Assembly (NCBI GenBank): GCA_009760855.2
Contig: WPIO01000034.1
Span: 2,512,001-2,576,000, forward strand
Length of the DNA: 64,000 nt
Source of the DNA: Cristatella mucedo
Taxonomy: Eukaryota > Bryozoa > Phylactolaemata > Cristatellidae
Reading direction: 5' to 3'
Shown here: positions 23,725 through 35,094 of the stretch, piece after piece
Numbering within the stretch: the stretch's first letter is position 1
How the letters are laid out: each line of letters starts with the position of its first letter
Translations under genes and position numbers: made by a program
The notes under the pieces: model-generated
Seen by the model: only the letters and a program-made list of their open reading frames with translations
Database searches by the model: none
Told to the model about the DNA's origin: nothing

Positions 23725-23868
23725 GTGCACGGCAGCATAGGCGTTGTTGACTAGCAGATCGAGTTGACCTTTCTGCTCGACCTTTATCTTCTCGAAAAGT
23801 TTCTTCACGTCGTCATCGTTGCTGTGGTCGCATGCGACTGGAATGCATTTCCCACCACGTGCTTCTAC
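23725..23868 (-). CDS. DHRS1-like gene A, exon with the NNAY motif
   Basis: This exon of 144 nt, phase 0 both sides, has acceptor CTAATAG and donor GTACGT. It encodes VEARGGKCIPVACDHSND, then DDVKKLFEKIKVEQKGQL and DLLVNNAYAAVH. VNNAY is the SDR structural Asn motif; human DHRS1 reads LGGQCVPVVCD..RLDVLVNNAYAGVQ. It joins in frame to the exon at 20,502-20,584. It does not join in frame to exon 1 (which ends in phase 1), so one short exon encoding the residues after YITG should lie between 23,869 and 25,356. Confidence 0.92.
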
Positions 23869-23919
23869 CTATTAGGATGATATTGATAGATAAATCTGCT
23901 GTTCCAACACCGTCAACAG

Positions 23920-24030
23920 CAATGTTAAGCCCTGTCAGAGAACTTAAATCACTCTATAGGCACTTTGCATATGCAATAAAGGTGGCATGATCGAGTGGTT
24001 AGTGGTAGTATGCTCATTGTCAACAAGCCT
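23920..24030 (-). mobile_element. L2-A LINE 3' scrap
   Basis: 'cctgtcagagaacttaaatc' and 'aggcactttgcatatgcaat' followed by 'gatcgagtggttagtggtag' match the reversed L2-A tail and 3'UTR. Confidence 0.6.
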
Positions 24031-24493
24031 TGCCGACGCCGACTTGCTTCCTAGTTAGGGCATTTACACTATCGACTTGGGAAATATTGGTGGCCGACTT
24101 AATCTTGCCAACAGCACCCTGCTTTAATGTGGGAGGCTGGCTTGAAAGAAGGTTTCCCCGAAAACCCGCCAAGCCATCACCAGCCGAAGTCGTGTTGGCC
24201 TCTACAGTCACCACTGTTGAGTGCTATGAAAAGAATATACAGATAAGGAAGATAATCATTTAAAAAAGTGCTGAGTGCAAAGTAACATTAGACGCAGGAG
24301 GCCTTCTGTGTACAAAAGGGTTCAGCCGTAGCAACAACGCATAAGCACCCCATGTTCAGAGACTTGCTCTGAATGCCTCAGTATAACTCGAGCCAACTGA
24401 TGACAGCCATCCATGCTTACTCAGGCCGTATGGTGTATGTGACCATCCCCAATGTTTCGATTGGTCGGCTGGTACAACTAAGAGGCATTAAGT

Positions 24494-24680
24494 CAGTGGT
24501 TCTCAACCTCCCTAATGCCGCTACCCTTTAATACTGTTCCTCATGTTGTGGCGATCCCCAACCATAAAACTATTGCACGAGAAATGTGGAAGTTCGTGTT
24601 TTAAGATGGTCTTAGGCGACCCTTGTGAAAGGGTCGTTCGACCTCCAAAGGGGTCGCGACCCACAGGTTGAGAACCACTA
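24494..24680 (+). mobile_element. SPIN-like hAT non-autonomous element
   Basis: The ends are inverted: CAGTGGTTCTCAACCT at the left and GGTTGAGAACCACTA at the right. Inside are 'gccgctaccctttaatactg', 'ttcctcatgttgtggcgatc', 'ttaggcgacccttgtgaaag' and 'ggtcgcgacccacaggttga', the layout I know from SPIN (SPace INvader) non-autonomous elements of vertebrates. The flanks are CATTAAGT (24,486-24,493) and CCTTAAGT (24,681-24,688), a 7/8 match to an 8-bp hAT target duplication. It has no coding capacity and would need a transposase in trans. The family name rests on memory of the consensus, not on a search. Confidence 0.85.
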
Positions 24681-25299
24681 CCTTAAGTAGAAGTAGCTTC
24701 TCCTTCATGACAGCAGACTGACTTGGCTCCTCCAAGATGTGGTGACTCGTGTACAAGATGACTCGGCACAAAATCGGCACCGATAAAGTCGATGGATTAC
24801 ACGCAGCTTTAGGTGAGATACGGTCTTAATAATGATAATAATAACACTAATAACAATAATAATATAAAATTCCTTAACTTTACCCCTAATGCCACCAATT
24901 ATCTCACTTATTCTGCGTTGGGCTAGATCGCGATGAATGCATGCCTTGACAAGCTGACATTGTAAAAGCCCAGGAATGGCTACCGCCTGCAAGCAAGTGA
25001 CTGAGATTAGGACATGGATACCTGACTTCGAAAGTGCTCGGGGACCGTATGCAGACTTAACAACAACGTCACGTGATCTACAGCTTATAGAAATGCAAAA
25101 ATTTGGGCGTGGTCGGCTGGCAGCAGGTCGCACGGCCGAGCTTGGGTGAAACGGACCGAACCCTTGCACAACGCACCTGCTCGGCGGTCTCGCTCAGGCT
25201 TCCTGGGAGGCTACCCGACGCCTGGGTCCTGCCTGCGAAAAACAACGGCGATACTCCGCAACGAGTCCAAAGCCTCGACTGCTCACAGCGACGCCAATT

Positions 25300-25640
25300 C
25301 TGGAGACCGCCCGCCCGCCCGCCCGCCGCGCCGGCTGCTGCGGACTGCACGCTTACCGGTTATGTAGACGGTCGCTCCAGCCTGACCGAGCTGCAGAGCG
25401 ATGCCCTTTCCTATTCCACGCGTAGCTCCGGTCACCAAGCACACTTTACCAGCCAGAGACATCGCAGCGGCGCTAGCAAACTCTCGCACTGACAGCCGGT
25501 TGACCTTGGGCCCTTCAGCTGGCGTAATCACGTGGTCGACGCACGCCAGACAGACGCCTCGCCGTTTGCAGCCCTTATCTAAGCGTGCATGACTCCAGTC
25601 CTCTTTGCACTGTCACGCCGCTTGCAGCCGGCGCCCCCTT
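25300..25640 (-). promoter_or_regulatory. CpG-rich start region of gene A
   Basis: CpG density rises sharply around and upstream of the start codon at 25,462, with a CGCC/CCCG repeat at 25,310-25,333 in intron 1. This suggests a promoter of the CpG type. No clear TATA box or initiator was identified. Confidence 0.4.
25357..25462 (-). CDS. DHRS1-like gene A, first coding exon (Rossmann cofactor motif)
   Basis: The start chosen is the ATG at 25,462, giving MSLAGKVCLVTGATRGIGKG then IALQLGQAGATVYIT(G). An upstream in-frame ATG (25,531) would add 23 residues not seen in DHRS1. TGATRGIG is the SDR TGxxxGxG motif that binds NAD(P)H. Human DHRS1 reads VCVVTGASRGIGRGIALQL..AGATVYITG. The exon ends one base into a Gly codon before donor GTAAGC. 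DHRS1 family enzymes are NADPH-dependent carbonyl reductases; substrate cannot be told here. The gene runs leftward over at least 23 kb. Confidence 0.92.
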
Positions 25641-26269
25641 TCCCACGACTCTTTGAATTACAGCATTCATGTATGACGAATAAACGTTGCCTATAGGTTG
25701 AAACGGCGGCGCGTGCTGAATCGGCTCAATTGCGACTAATCTCAATCGTTATTCGCGGTTCCTGAACTGTAAAGGCAAGAAACAGATTCGGCGACAATCT
25801 GTAGTAGAGGCCCCATAAAAGTCGACGCCATGCGATAGGCAGTTAGCTGTTACTTCAGTCCCAGCATTCGGATTTGAGCTGATTTGAGCTCTAGGTTACA
25901 CCAAGCCGTGGGTTAAGTCGGAGCAGCAGTTGAACGCTTGGAATCTTCCTGTGTTGTCAAACAGACTTGCATACGTTATAAATACGCAATTTATATGCTA
26001 AGGTATGAGCGCTCTTCGTCGCCGCCGTGTTCCTGCTACTGTCTAAATATCTGCTTGCATTCGTGCAGCACCTATAAGTCGCTAGCCGTGCTACAGAATT
26101 GAAGCGTCTCCAGTACTGGTCGCGCGTCGGCTGAGACCCGCGCCGTTACGAGCGCTGTGTCTGCGGCCTAGTTCTGCCAGGACGTGGAAGCCCGCACATG
26201 TTTGTTACAAGGCTCACCGTTACGCTCGCAACTTTTGCTGCTATAAGCCGAGCGGGAGGGAGAGAGATA

Positions 26270-26393
<124 letters not shown>

Positions 26394-26888
26394 CGAGCGT
26401 GTGAAAAGGGAATCCGCCGAGCGCTAGGGAGAAACTATAGAGGCATAATTGCGCAAGAGAGAGTGGAGTGAGAACTATTAATGTTGAGTGTTGTGATGGT
26501 AACTACCCCATGTTTCAAGACGGAACTCAAGCGGCGCCCTCGCGGCGATTCGCACAGGCTACAATCCCGCGACCCAATGCCCTAGCCTCCTCCTTCTCCT
26601 TCCCGCGACTCCCACCAGGTAAATCAATTAAAAGTGGCGCCGCCGCATTTGCTTTCCACATGACTCACTGCCATGCAGGCTGGCTGCACGCTAAACCTAT
26701 AGTCAACAAGCGGCTCAGGCATTCCGCCCTCGATGCCTGGGTAGACAGCCGCTGCGCCAGTGTGACCACCAAACTATAGGAACCACGCGCACAAGCGCGA
26801 CAGTTAAGCTCGACGCAGCTCGGGCGATCCGACGTAGAAGAGACTGCTTGCATGTTGGCGCGTATTTCCACGGCTTTAATACGACTTG

Positions 26889-26890
<2 letters not shown>

Positions 26891-26962
<72 letters not shown>

Positions 26963-27017
26963 TTCCTCTCTCTCTATCCTCTCTCTCTCTCTCTCTCTCT
27001 TCTCTCTCCCCTCTCTC

Positions 27018-27112
<95 letters not shown>
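26891..27112. repeat. (CT)n microsatellite
   Basis: CT dinucleotides with a variant core ('ctctccttt', 'ctcccctctc') and a pure run from about 27,030 to 27,112. It is reverse-complementary to the GA tract 500 bp to the left. Confidence 0.95.
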
Positions 27113-27115
<3 letters not shown>

Positions 27116-27639
27116 GCTAAAAGTTGCACCGAACTTGGTCCCAGTAAGACCCAAGTGTACAAACAGTTGATAGCAGGTTGGGCGAAGTCGTTAGGCTGGG
27201 CGGCGTCGTCCGATGGACCGGATTCATCTGCCACCAGACGAATACCTAATGAGGGCACTCATGAGTCGCTCACCTCCGCGCTCCGGAACAGCAGCTAAAT
27301 CCTGGCCACACCGACTAGGGCGTAGCCAGGATTTGGTACAAGGGCGGGGCAAAACGGAGCCGTTGATGGAGGAAGTACTGGGGAAAGAACATTCTCTAGA
27401 AATCCGACCGGCAAGGCACTTTATCCAATCTAAAAATGGTCATCACAATTCAAATTATTCTTTGAAAAACTCACTCGGGCCGTTAGATTAACTCTTACGA
27501 AATAAAATTTTGGATAGTCTGAAGCTGCATTCCGAAGGCGCGCCTCCAGGAAGCGCACCTCATTTGACCCACAAGAGTAATTCGTATCTGAACTATTTGA
27601 AGAACTATTATTTTATATTTATATTTATATTTTTTGTAT
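27113..27639. other. No gene recognised
   Basis: Between genes A and B. 'gtagccaggatttggtacaa' near 27,320 resembles old repeat debris also seen near 55,830 (reverse complement 'aaatcctggct'), but I cannot name it. Confidence 0.35.
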
Positions 27640-28480
27640 TAGCGTATTTATTATTATGTTAAATTTAGGTTTTTTTTTAATTATATTTCATAACCCTATT
27701 TGAAAAACCTGATGCAGTGCACCTTCGGTGAGCTGCTCGGCAGACCTATTAAACTCATCTTAAAAAGATTTAGCCACTAGCCATAATTATAAAACTCATT
27801 ATTTGCATTATTAGTCGGATATACATCGAAATATTAAACAAATTAGCAGTGCTATTACTGAACGTATTATTGAGAGCATAATTATTCAGCTAAAAACCTA
27901 TCGCCGAAGCTTAATTACTAGTCAGATTATGGTGGCTTTTAAGTTAAATATTTTTAAAAATATATTAAGATTATTCGTCAAATTATTTGCAAGATTATTG
28001 AGCTTATTATTGGTCTATTTTATAAACATGTTATTCTGCAGATTATTGGTTGGGCTATTAGTCATATCATACATGCTATTATCTAACATATCATTAAAAT
28101 TATTAGTTAAATCATTCCACATTATTGATCGTACTTTTGTGGAATTAAAACTAACATTATGATTACGGGTCAATTTGTAAAATTTAAGCTTATAGGGCTG
28201 ATTATTATTGAGTCAATAATACCATTATTAGATTATCGGAAGGGTTATGTATCTGAATGATGGCCCAATTAATACTCGAACTATTAGGTAAATTATTTAG
28301 AAAACAATGTGTAAGATTATTCGCTAGACTATTATTAGCAATTGGTCCATTATTTAGACAATAATTAGTAGTCAAGTTGTTAGTGGGGCTATATGCAAAG
28401 TTATTGGTCGAATATTAGTGAGAATTACTTACCAGAATATTGCTATGATTTTTATTATTTGCCTGATTGTAGCAAAGTCG
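27640..28480. repeat. AT-rich degenerate array of spaced ATTATT-like words
   Basis: ATTATT, ATTAGT, ATTATG and close variants recur about every 10-14 bases for over 800 bp with little else conserved (clearest at 27,980-28,130). One strand is open for 77 codons (27,929-28,162), which I attribute to composition. Confidence 0.55.
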
Positions 28481-29715
28481 GTCCTAGAATCAATTTTTCG
28501 TAGGAGTAGGTGTGTAGGTGGATTATTCAAACACATGGAAAGGGAAGACGACTTCACGGCTTTTAGTAGCTGCCTAAAATCATAAACACTTGCGCCATTG
28601 CCTAAGTGGCAGTGATTATTACGACCATATAATATTCGTGGCTTCAGAGAATATATACGATGCAGATATTCGCTAGGAGGGAGTTTTCCGCGAAGAAAGC
28701 GGAATGTTACCTTTTGAGCTAACCAAAATCAGAATTTTGGAGATGACTCTGTATATGGCCGATCACTTTCCTTGCGCCATATCAAATAAACATCGTCGAT
28801 GAGCAATCGCACCAGAGTTAAAGCTCGTACAAAGATCGGACCCGATGTAAGCTGAATCCGCTACGGCGGCTACCGAAAATACGGCTGGGCTGCGTGTCCG
28901 TTTTATGAACCTCCCATCGTTGGTGAAATTCGGCTAGCCGGCATCTCTTTTTCAAACCGACGGGAAGGAGCAGCTCAAAGGAAAAAAGGGTCCTCAGTGA
29001 TGCTTTACAAGATTCAATGCCGCGCTCAGTCCACATATCTTGCACAGCACTTCCAGAACGTCTTGCCGGACATCTTGCCCGGGGGGGGCGCGTTGCTACC
29101 GATGAAAAGCGTCATCAGCGTTAGATCCGCCAATTTTTCCGCTTGAGTGAAATACTCGTCCAGATGCAAAGTAAAAGTATCTTTAGCGGTCAACCTTGAC
29201 TTGAAATTCATTTCGAGATCGCAGGCTTTTGCCTTGCACTGGTCCCACGAGCAAGGTCAGCGGAATCTCTGCCGTCGGATGCAGACACTTACGTGCAAGC
29301 AGCACAGTCCACTTGAAGTGAGAAAACGTGAAATTGTGTATATAAACCAGCAGCCGACTTCGCAGTGGACTCTAATTATAATGAACCTGCTCTAGAAAGA
29401 AACAAGAAGGTCCGTCATATCTAGACATTTTTGTAATCGGTGTGCGTTAGTTTGACGAATCGTCCATCAATATAGCTTTTGTCCACGTATCATTTGCATA
29501 CTTTGCGGTGGCTCTATAGGCACCACGAGTTCGCTTCATTTATTTTACTCGAGATTCAGTTCTTTAAACAAATCTCACGCAGGTGTGAGTTTTCTATGCA
29601 CCTTCCGAATAGAGACATTTTAGATGCAACTTGAAATGGTCGACGACGGCGACAGCTCACCATAAGGCCACGTTGTAGACAAGCTAAGTGCAGTGCCACT
29701 CGGCTTCTTCCTCAG
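28480..29715. other. No gene recognised
   Basis: Unassigned. Two minus-strand frames (28,818-29,045 and 29,026-29,211) are open but match no family I recognise; a G-run lies at 29,080-29,087. Confidence 0.35.
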
Positions 29716-29716
29716 G

Positions 29717-29960
29717 TCGATGCGAGCTATAGGTGAATGGGTCAATGCGAGCTCTGGGTCAACGGGTCAATGCGAGCTCTGGGTCAACGGGTCAATGCGA
29801 GCTATGAGCGAATGGGTCAACTCGAGCTCCTGGACGATCGCTCAATGCGAGCTATGGATCAATGCGAGCTATGGATCAATGCGAGCTATGGGTCAATGCG
29901 AGCTATGGGTCAATGCGAGCCATGGGTCAATGGGTCAATGCGAGCTCACGATGGGTCACG
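29717..29960. repeat. Imperfect minisatellite with TCAATGCGAGCT core
   Basis: The word 'tcaatgcgagct' or a close form occurs about ten times, spaced by 'atggg' or 'ctgggtcaacggg', giving mixed units of about 17 and 24 bp. Frames through it read as (SMRAMGQCELWVNA)-like repeats and are not thought to be coding. Confidence 0.9.
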
Positions 29961-30609
29961 CTAGCGCGATCGCTCTTAGGCTCAGTGCACGGCTTTTTTT
30001 TAGCCTTCATGGTGGCTCACGGCCGCCCTAAGGCTGGCTAGCTGCCAAACAAATTCGAAAACCGGCAGTTTGCTGCAGGGCCGAGGCTGACAGGCTGCCG
30101 TCCTTATTTTCTGCGGCGATTTGTCAGTGAACGCGACCCGAGAGATGCTCCAGAATAAGCATAACGAGAAAGCGAGCGCAAAAACATCTTGGAGATAAAC
30201 ATCTTCGAAAGCAAACGCTTTGGGTCTGTGTCGCGAGTGCTTTACTCAGTTAGCAATCGGGAAACGATGAACTGGCACGTTTGACTTGGAACCGCGATGC
30301 GGCCAAGCTGAGGGAGGGCTAGATCTCGAGAAATCCCACGCTGCGACCGGTAATTCAGGGGATCTAACTGCGCCAACAGGGTCAGGCACAGTTCAGTTTC
30401 TTTCGCAGACAAAACCAGCCACCGGCAGCGTCTCCTCGCAGTGCTTTTCCCGCTAGAGCTTCATTCTTGAGGACAGCACACCCTTTTCAACTATGGCTTC
30501 CGCGTGACGAAATTAATATTGCATTTGCATTCATTTAGCCCGACGTTTTTTGCTCGTCACGAGGCAAGAGCATTATTTGCTTTACTTTCTCCCCAATGAA
30601 CTTGTTTTA

Positions 30610-30662
30610 GTTTGTGTATATGTATATGTATATGTATATGTATGTATATGTGTATGTGTATA
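30610..30662. repeat. (TATATG)n short microsatellite
   Basis: 'tatatgtatatgtatatg' with TGTATG variants. Confidence 0.9.
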
Positions 30663-30744
30663 GTTTGATTCCTTATCGTGCATGAATCCACATACTACCA
30701 ACCAGTGATCGTACTAAAGCCCCCTCCTCCCCCCCCGAAAGCTA

Positions 30745-30960
30745 ACTAAAGCTCTTTCTAGGTACTAAACATTGGCTGGAGCGTAAGAATGTGGCCTGCT
30801 TAGTGATTGCATGCACAGTGTCAGCACGCAAAAGACAAATCGCATGAACCCAGGAAATGCTGTGAAGAGCTGGGGGATGGGATTAGCTTTTTTTTTTAAT
30901 TTCAAGTCGTGACGTCAGCTGGGAGTGAGTTTCTAGCATGGGGAGCGTCTCCTTGTGGGC
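30745..30960 (-). mobile_element. L2-A LINE scrap, strongly decayed
   Basis: 'gcatgcacagtgtcagcacg' and 'gacgtcagctgggagtgagt' match the reversed L2-A 3'UTR and ORF2 end. Confidence 0.5.
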
Positions 30961-32085
30961 TTTCGCATGCTCGTCTAAGCACAATGTCTTGCTTGTCATG
31001 AACTTTTGGTAATCGCTTCTCTTGAAGTGAGTTGCAAATCACTCGATTAGAGATTCAGTCGATTCTTTGGGCGCCATAAGAAAGACTTACATTACATTGC
31101 ATTATTAAATAACAAAACTCAACTTCTACAACACTTGCAGAAGTATTTTAATCATGTTTTTTTAAATCTCATGTACAGCTCTCTATGGACCATATGCGCT
31201 GCGTTTAAGTACCTTATTGCCGGATAGTCTTGCAATGCGTCTTAAGAGTTGAACGCAACAGATTTGTATGGGCCTGACGAGTGTATTGAGTACGTCCGAG
31301 TCTTATCTCCTTAGAGCACTTACCGATGGACGAGTTCTGCGGTCCTTTGAAACTAGTAAATCGATAATCAAACAACTTGAAACACACAGTAGTTCTTACG
31401 GTTCATACCAAACCACGCTCAAAGACAGACTCTTGGACAACCAAACTTGCCCAGGGGTGCTTACTCACTTAAGCAGTCTAGTTTATCATTAAAGGGGCTC
31501 CTAAGAAGGGCGGAATAATAAACTATTGCTATTCTTCTTGTGAATACACAGTCGCGTTGGATAGTAATTTCGCGAGTACCTACCCGTGCCATTAGGAAAT
31601 CACGACCTTGAAAGAAAATAGCCTGCCAGCATGTGTCTGAGGAACGTTTTTTGCAACCCATTAGCATTAAACTGTGCGCTTAGAGCAAAGTCTGCTTTAG
31701 TTGCAACCCGAACCGCGGAGAATTTCATTGACTATTAACGCCTGTGCTTATCTTGAAAATTGCTTCCATTGTCCGTTTTCTCAGATAATATAATATTGCA
31801 CTTCTTTCAGGATTAACAAGGGCGTGGTTCTTGAGTAAATATTTCATGCACTTTCACTAAGCACCATGATAAAGCAATCGGGACTACTTCACAAATATGG
31901 AGAGTAACGCTATAGATGATTGTATCGCTGGCAATTAGACCACCGTTAAGGAGTACGCACTTAAAAACCTTTATCACACATTTAATTCCTGCAGCACGGA
32001 ATTCTGTATTACCATCTGCTAGCTTTTTCTCTACTTTCTAACTTTCTTTCACTTTTCTGCTAGCTTTTTTAGTTTTAGCTTGACC
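30961..32085. other. No gene or repeat recognised
   Basis: Intergenic or gene B 3' region. No supported feature. Confidence 0.35.
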
Positions 32086-32089
32086 TTTT

Positions 32090-32620
32090 CCTGCCTCTAT
32101 AGGAATACGTTAGCACTTGGTTTCAGGTTTTTCGGTTGTGAAGGTCGCTTTTCTCATATACAGCGCGCCTCACCACCACGAACTAGTTTTCCATCAAGCT
32201 GTGTATCCCTGTCAAGGCTTTGCAGCACACTATTACGTCACTTCATTCTGGTACTCCAGCCTTCCAATCAGAAGTATTTTCGTTTCAGGCTTGTCATCCT
32301 ACCATCCGCTTCTTACTCAAGTCACGCAGCCGTGCCTTTAACAAACTTCAAATCCTTTAGAGGCCGTGTCTTTCGTTCCTATGCTCGGAGAGCTTTGAAC
32401 TCGCTGCCAATTGAGGTCGCGACATTTTCAACGATATTTAAAATGAAGCTAAAAACCTACCTGTTTCTCGAAGTATTTGCTCCATCCGTGTGAACTATAA
32501 AGCTCTGCTCGCTTATGCTGGCAGACATGTTATCACTAACCAATGAACATGGTTGCTTCCTGTCCAGTCAGCGTAGAGATTTATTTCTTCCAGGGCGCTT
32601 TACCATTTTGCCTGACTTAG
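32090..32620 (+). mobile_element. L2-A LINE fragment
   Basis: The 137-codon frame 32,080-32,493 ends FKSFRGRVFRSYARRALNSL, then PIEV and MKLKTYLF, the L2 ORF2 C terminus (..FGDRAFSSYAP..WNSLP..LKTYLF). Decayed 3'UTR follows to about 32,620. Confidence 0.7.
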
Positions 32621-32821
32621 AATTGCCCATAAAGGTGTCTACGCTACTTCGCATATACAATGTATGAGAGATCTAGCATGACACGCTAATAGCTTCTCCG
32701 CTCTCAAGGGAGATAATAACACTGATGATGTATTTATCGTCTCGTCTTAAGATAACCAAAACTCTACCCGCACGTTTCATAGCTCACTGCATGCTAACTA
32801 ATAACATAATCGCGAGTTAAT

Positions 32822-32987
32822 TAAAAGCCACGTATAACGTGTAGCTAAGCACACAAAAGCACACACGAAGGGTTATTTTCTAACCCTTCGTGTGTGCTTT
32901 TGTGTGCTTAGCTACACAAAAGCATAAAAGCCACGTATCACGTGTAGCTAAGCACACAAAAGCACACACGAAGGGTTAGAAAATAAC
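32822..32987. repeat. Perfect 37-bp-arm palindrome plus a third copy
   Basis: The arm 32,839-32,875 is the exact reverse complement of 32,881-32,917, with a 5-base loop TTTTC. The arm recurs in direct orientation at 32,942-32,978, continuing to 32,987 as the reverse complement of arm 2 plus loop. The lead-in 'aaaagccacgtat.acgtgt' is also repeated (32,823 and 32,927). The arm starts GTGTAGCTAAGCACACAAAA. Confidence 0.95.
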
Positions 32988-32999
32988 TTTTGCCGATTT

Positions 33000-33570
33000 T
33001 CAATTGGCTGGTTAAATATACTCCTCGTGATAGCAGCGACGCCTGCGTTTGTCGAACTAATTTTCTACTTTGCCGAACACCTCTAAAAAGGCTAAGCATT
33101 TGCTGGCAGTAGCTGCCTTGTGCAGCAGTAGCCCTATAAGCCGACCAATAGCATACAAAACCAAAAACAATAACACAAGAGATCTCAACTCAACTTGTAG
33201 TGCAACCAGCCACTAACCATCAGGGTTCAAACGGATTTCGCTTTGCGTTTGGCCCAAATAGTTTTCATATTGGCCGACTGATATTACAGATGATGGGCGA
33301 GCGGCGAGCACTGAGCACCCTTCGTGAAGCCTTAAAATGTCACAGATTGTGCGGTTCTGCTCAGTCAATCGCACGGCTCTGCTCAGTCAATCGCACGGCT
33401 CTCTGAAGCTCAGGTAAAGCTCCATCACGGAGCTTATCTTGGCGTACAAGTTGTGCTGAGCTAGTAGCCCAAAGGGAGCCACGGGCAGTCTCCTGTTATT
33501 CGCTCCCTCCATTCGATCCAGGAAAAACCTGGCCCATTCGGCGATCGCGAACTCCGGCAGGGCTCGGCTG
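33000..33570. other. No gene recognised; one short tandem duplication
   Basis: Only a two-unit duplication of 'tgctcagtcaatcgcacggc' plus 'tc' at about 33,357-33,402 stands out. Confidence 0.4.
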
Positions 33571-33579
33571 GAGTTTGAT

Positions 33580-33785
33580 ATTTTCCTGCGGCCACAAACA
33601 AAATACCGGCTGATTTAACAGCCACATTTATATAGCGACAGAAGAGCCTTACGGCTACCACCACCGCTTGCAGCGCCAATAAAGGATCGCCCACAACAGG
33701 ATTCGAACCCATGACCTCGGTCCCGAGGTCCTGAAAAGCAACCACCGTATCTAGTGTGCCATGTGGCTCGTTATACCTCCTCGTC
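33580..33785 (-). mobile_element. SINE-2 copy, well preserved
   Basis: On the minus strand: 'acgagccacatggcacacta', then B-box 'catgggttcgaatcctgttg', 'gcaagcggtggtggtagccg', 'aaggctcttctgtcgctata'. This is the best SINE-2 copy for building a consensus. The head has tRNA-like A and B boxes but does not fold as a whole tRNA by eye. Confidence 0.7.
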
Positions 33786-33789
33786 AGAC

Positions 33790-35090
33790 TTACTTCGATA
33801 TGCCGCTTGGTGGCACTACTTTGACAATTCAAGGTAGGTAAGATATCAACGGTCCGTAAAACGACCGCGGAGTACTGCACACAGCTGCTGCCGCCAATGT
33901 GTAGTTTATTTTGCACGCTGTTATGATGCAGAGTTTATTTTCCTTTAAGTGAACGCTTTCCAGCAGACACTAGTACCTGCTAGAACTTGCTACCAGCCAA
34001 AGCCATCACCCAATAGGGTAGCTTGAGCCAGTCGGGAACGATCGAAGCTAGTCTTGTGTAGCCAAAGTGTCTCATCAAATAGTTGAGTTGCCTCATGGAC
34101 TGCACTGCTTTGCCTGCAGAAGAGACAGATACAGGCACGGAAAGACAAATCAAGCAGACCCGCTGCAGTAACAGCTGTGCAGTAGCTTAGCATGTGGCAT
34201 AAGCCCGAAAGCCACAGCAAACACTTATGAACCACGACTTTTCAACTTCTCCCTTCACATTTAACTATAGATGACCTGAAAAACCAGTGGCAAAACAGCA
34301 GTGACTCATTTCTCGACGGACGTGAATATTTTTCCCCTAACTGGTCAATCAAAAAAAGTCTGGCAGATCTAAAGTAGTGTAGCCCTGATGACGTTGGAAA
34401 AGCCTCTGCGGCACCACAAGCTGGCCCTGTAGGCTAATAGACTGCACGCTATGCATGCACGCCAGCTATGCATCGCCTGCACGCCAGCTATGCACCGCCT
34501 GCACGCCAGCCAGCGATTTTGCCATGTGCCCGGTTTTTCAACCGTGCGGTTTTTAGACAAGCCGAAAATTCTCATGTGCCAAACTTAGCGGCCAAAGAAG
34601 AAATAATACCCAGCAGAATTGTATTCCTCAGATTGGCCAAAAGTCCGATAGGCCACCGCCAGAAATAGGAAAGTTTAGCAGCAGGCGTAGCTGAGTCGAG
34701 ATGGTGACGTTCAAAGCAAAGCGGCAAATACACAGTTAAGCATAAAAGTGGCAGGAGCAATTTGCGACTTAAGCGTCAAGACAGGTACAAGTCGCCATCT
34801 ATACCGGAGTTGAGACGATTTTCGAGATATAACCACAGTAGATTGCTCGGAGAAGGGATGCAGTCGGTGGCTGATTAGCATTAGCAATAAGCCGAGTTAC
34901 ATCGATGCCGAGATTAATAGCTAGCAACATCTACATCTTGGTAGGCTAAAAAGAGAGTGTGGAGGGGCTTCGTTATTGGAATGCGAGTTAATAAACCGAG
35001 TATTCCCCTGCTTCAAGTGTGCGGTTGCTCTTAAATTAAATAAATACTCGGAGACAGCGCCAAAAGATTAGAGCCTACGCATCAGAACTA
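33790..35090. other. No gene recognised
   Basis: A minus frame at 33,990-34,235 is open with hydrophobic stretches but matches nothing I know. 34,447-34,510 holds about 2.5 units of a 'gcacgccagctatgca' repeat. Confidence 0.35.
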
Positions 35091-35094
35091 GGTG

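Noticed and set aside
28818-29211. Two overlapping minus frames as a possible gene
   Set aside because: No recognised domain, no convincing splice partners and different frames.
33680-33785. tRNA-like sequence with a good B box
   Set aside because: It is the head of a dispersed SINE; no full cloverleaf or terminator is visible, so not called as a tRNA gene.
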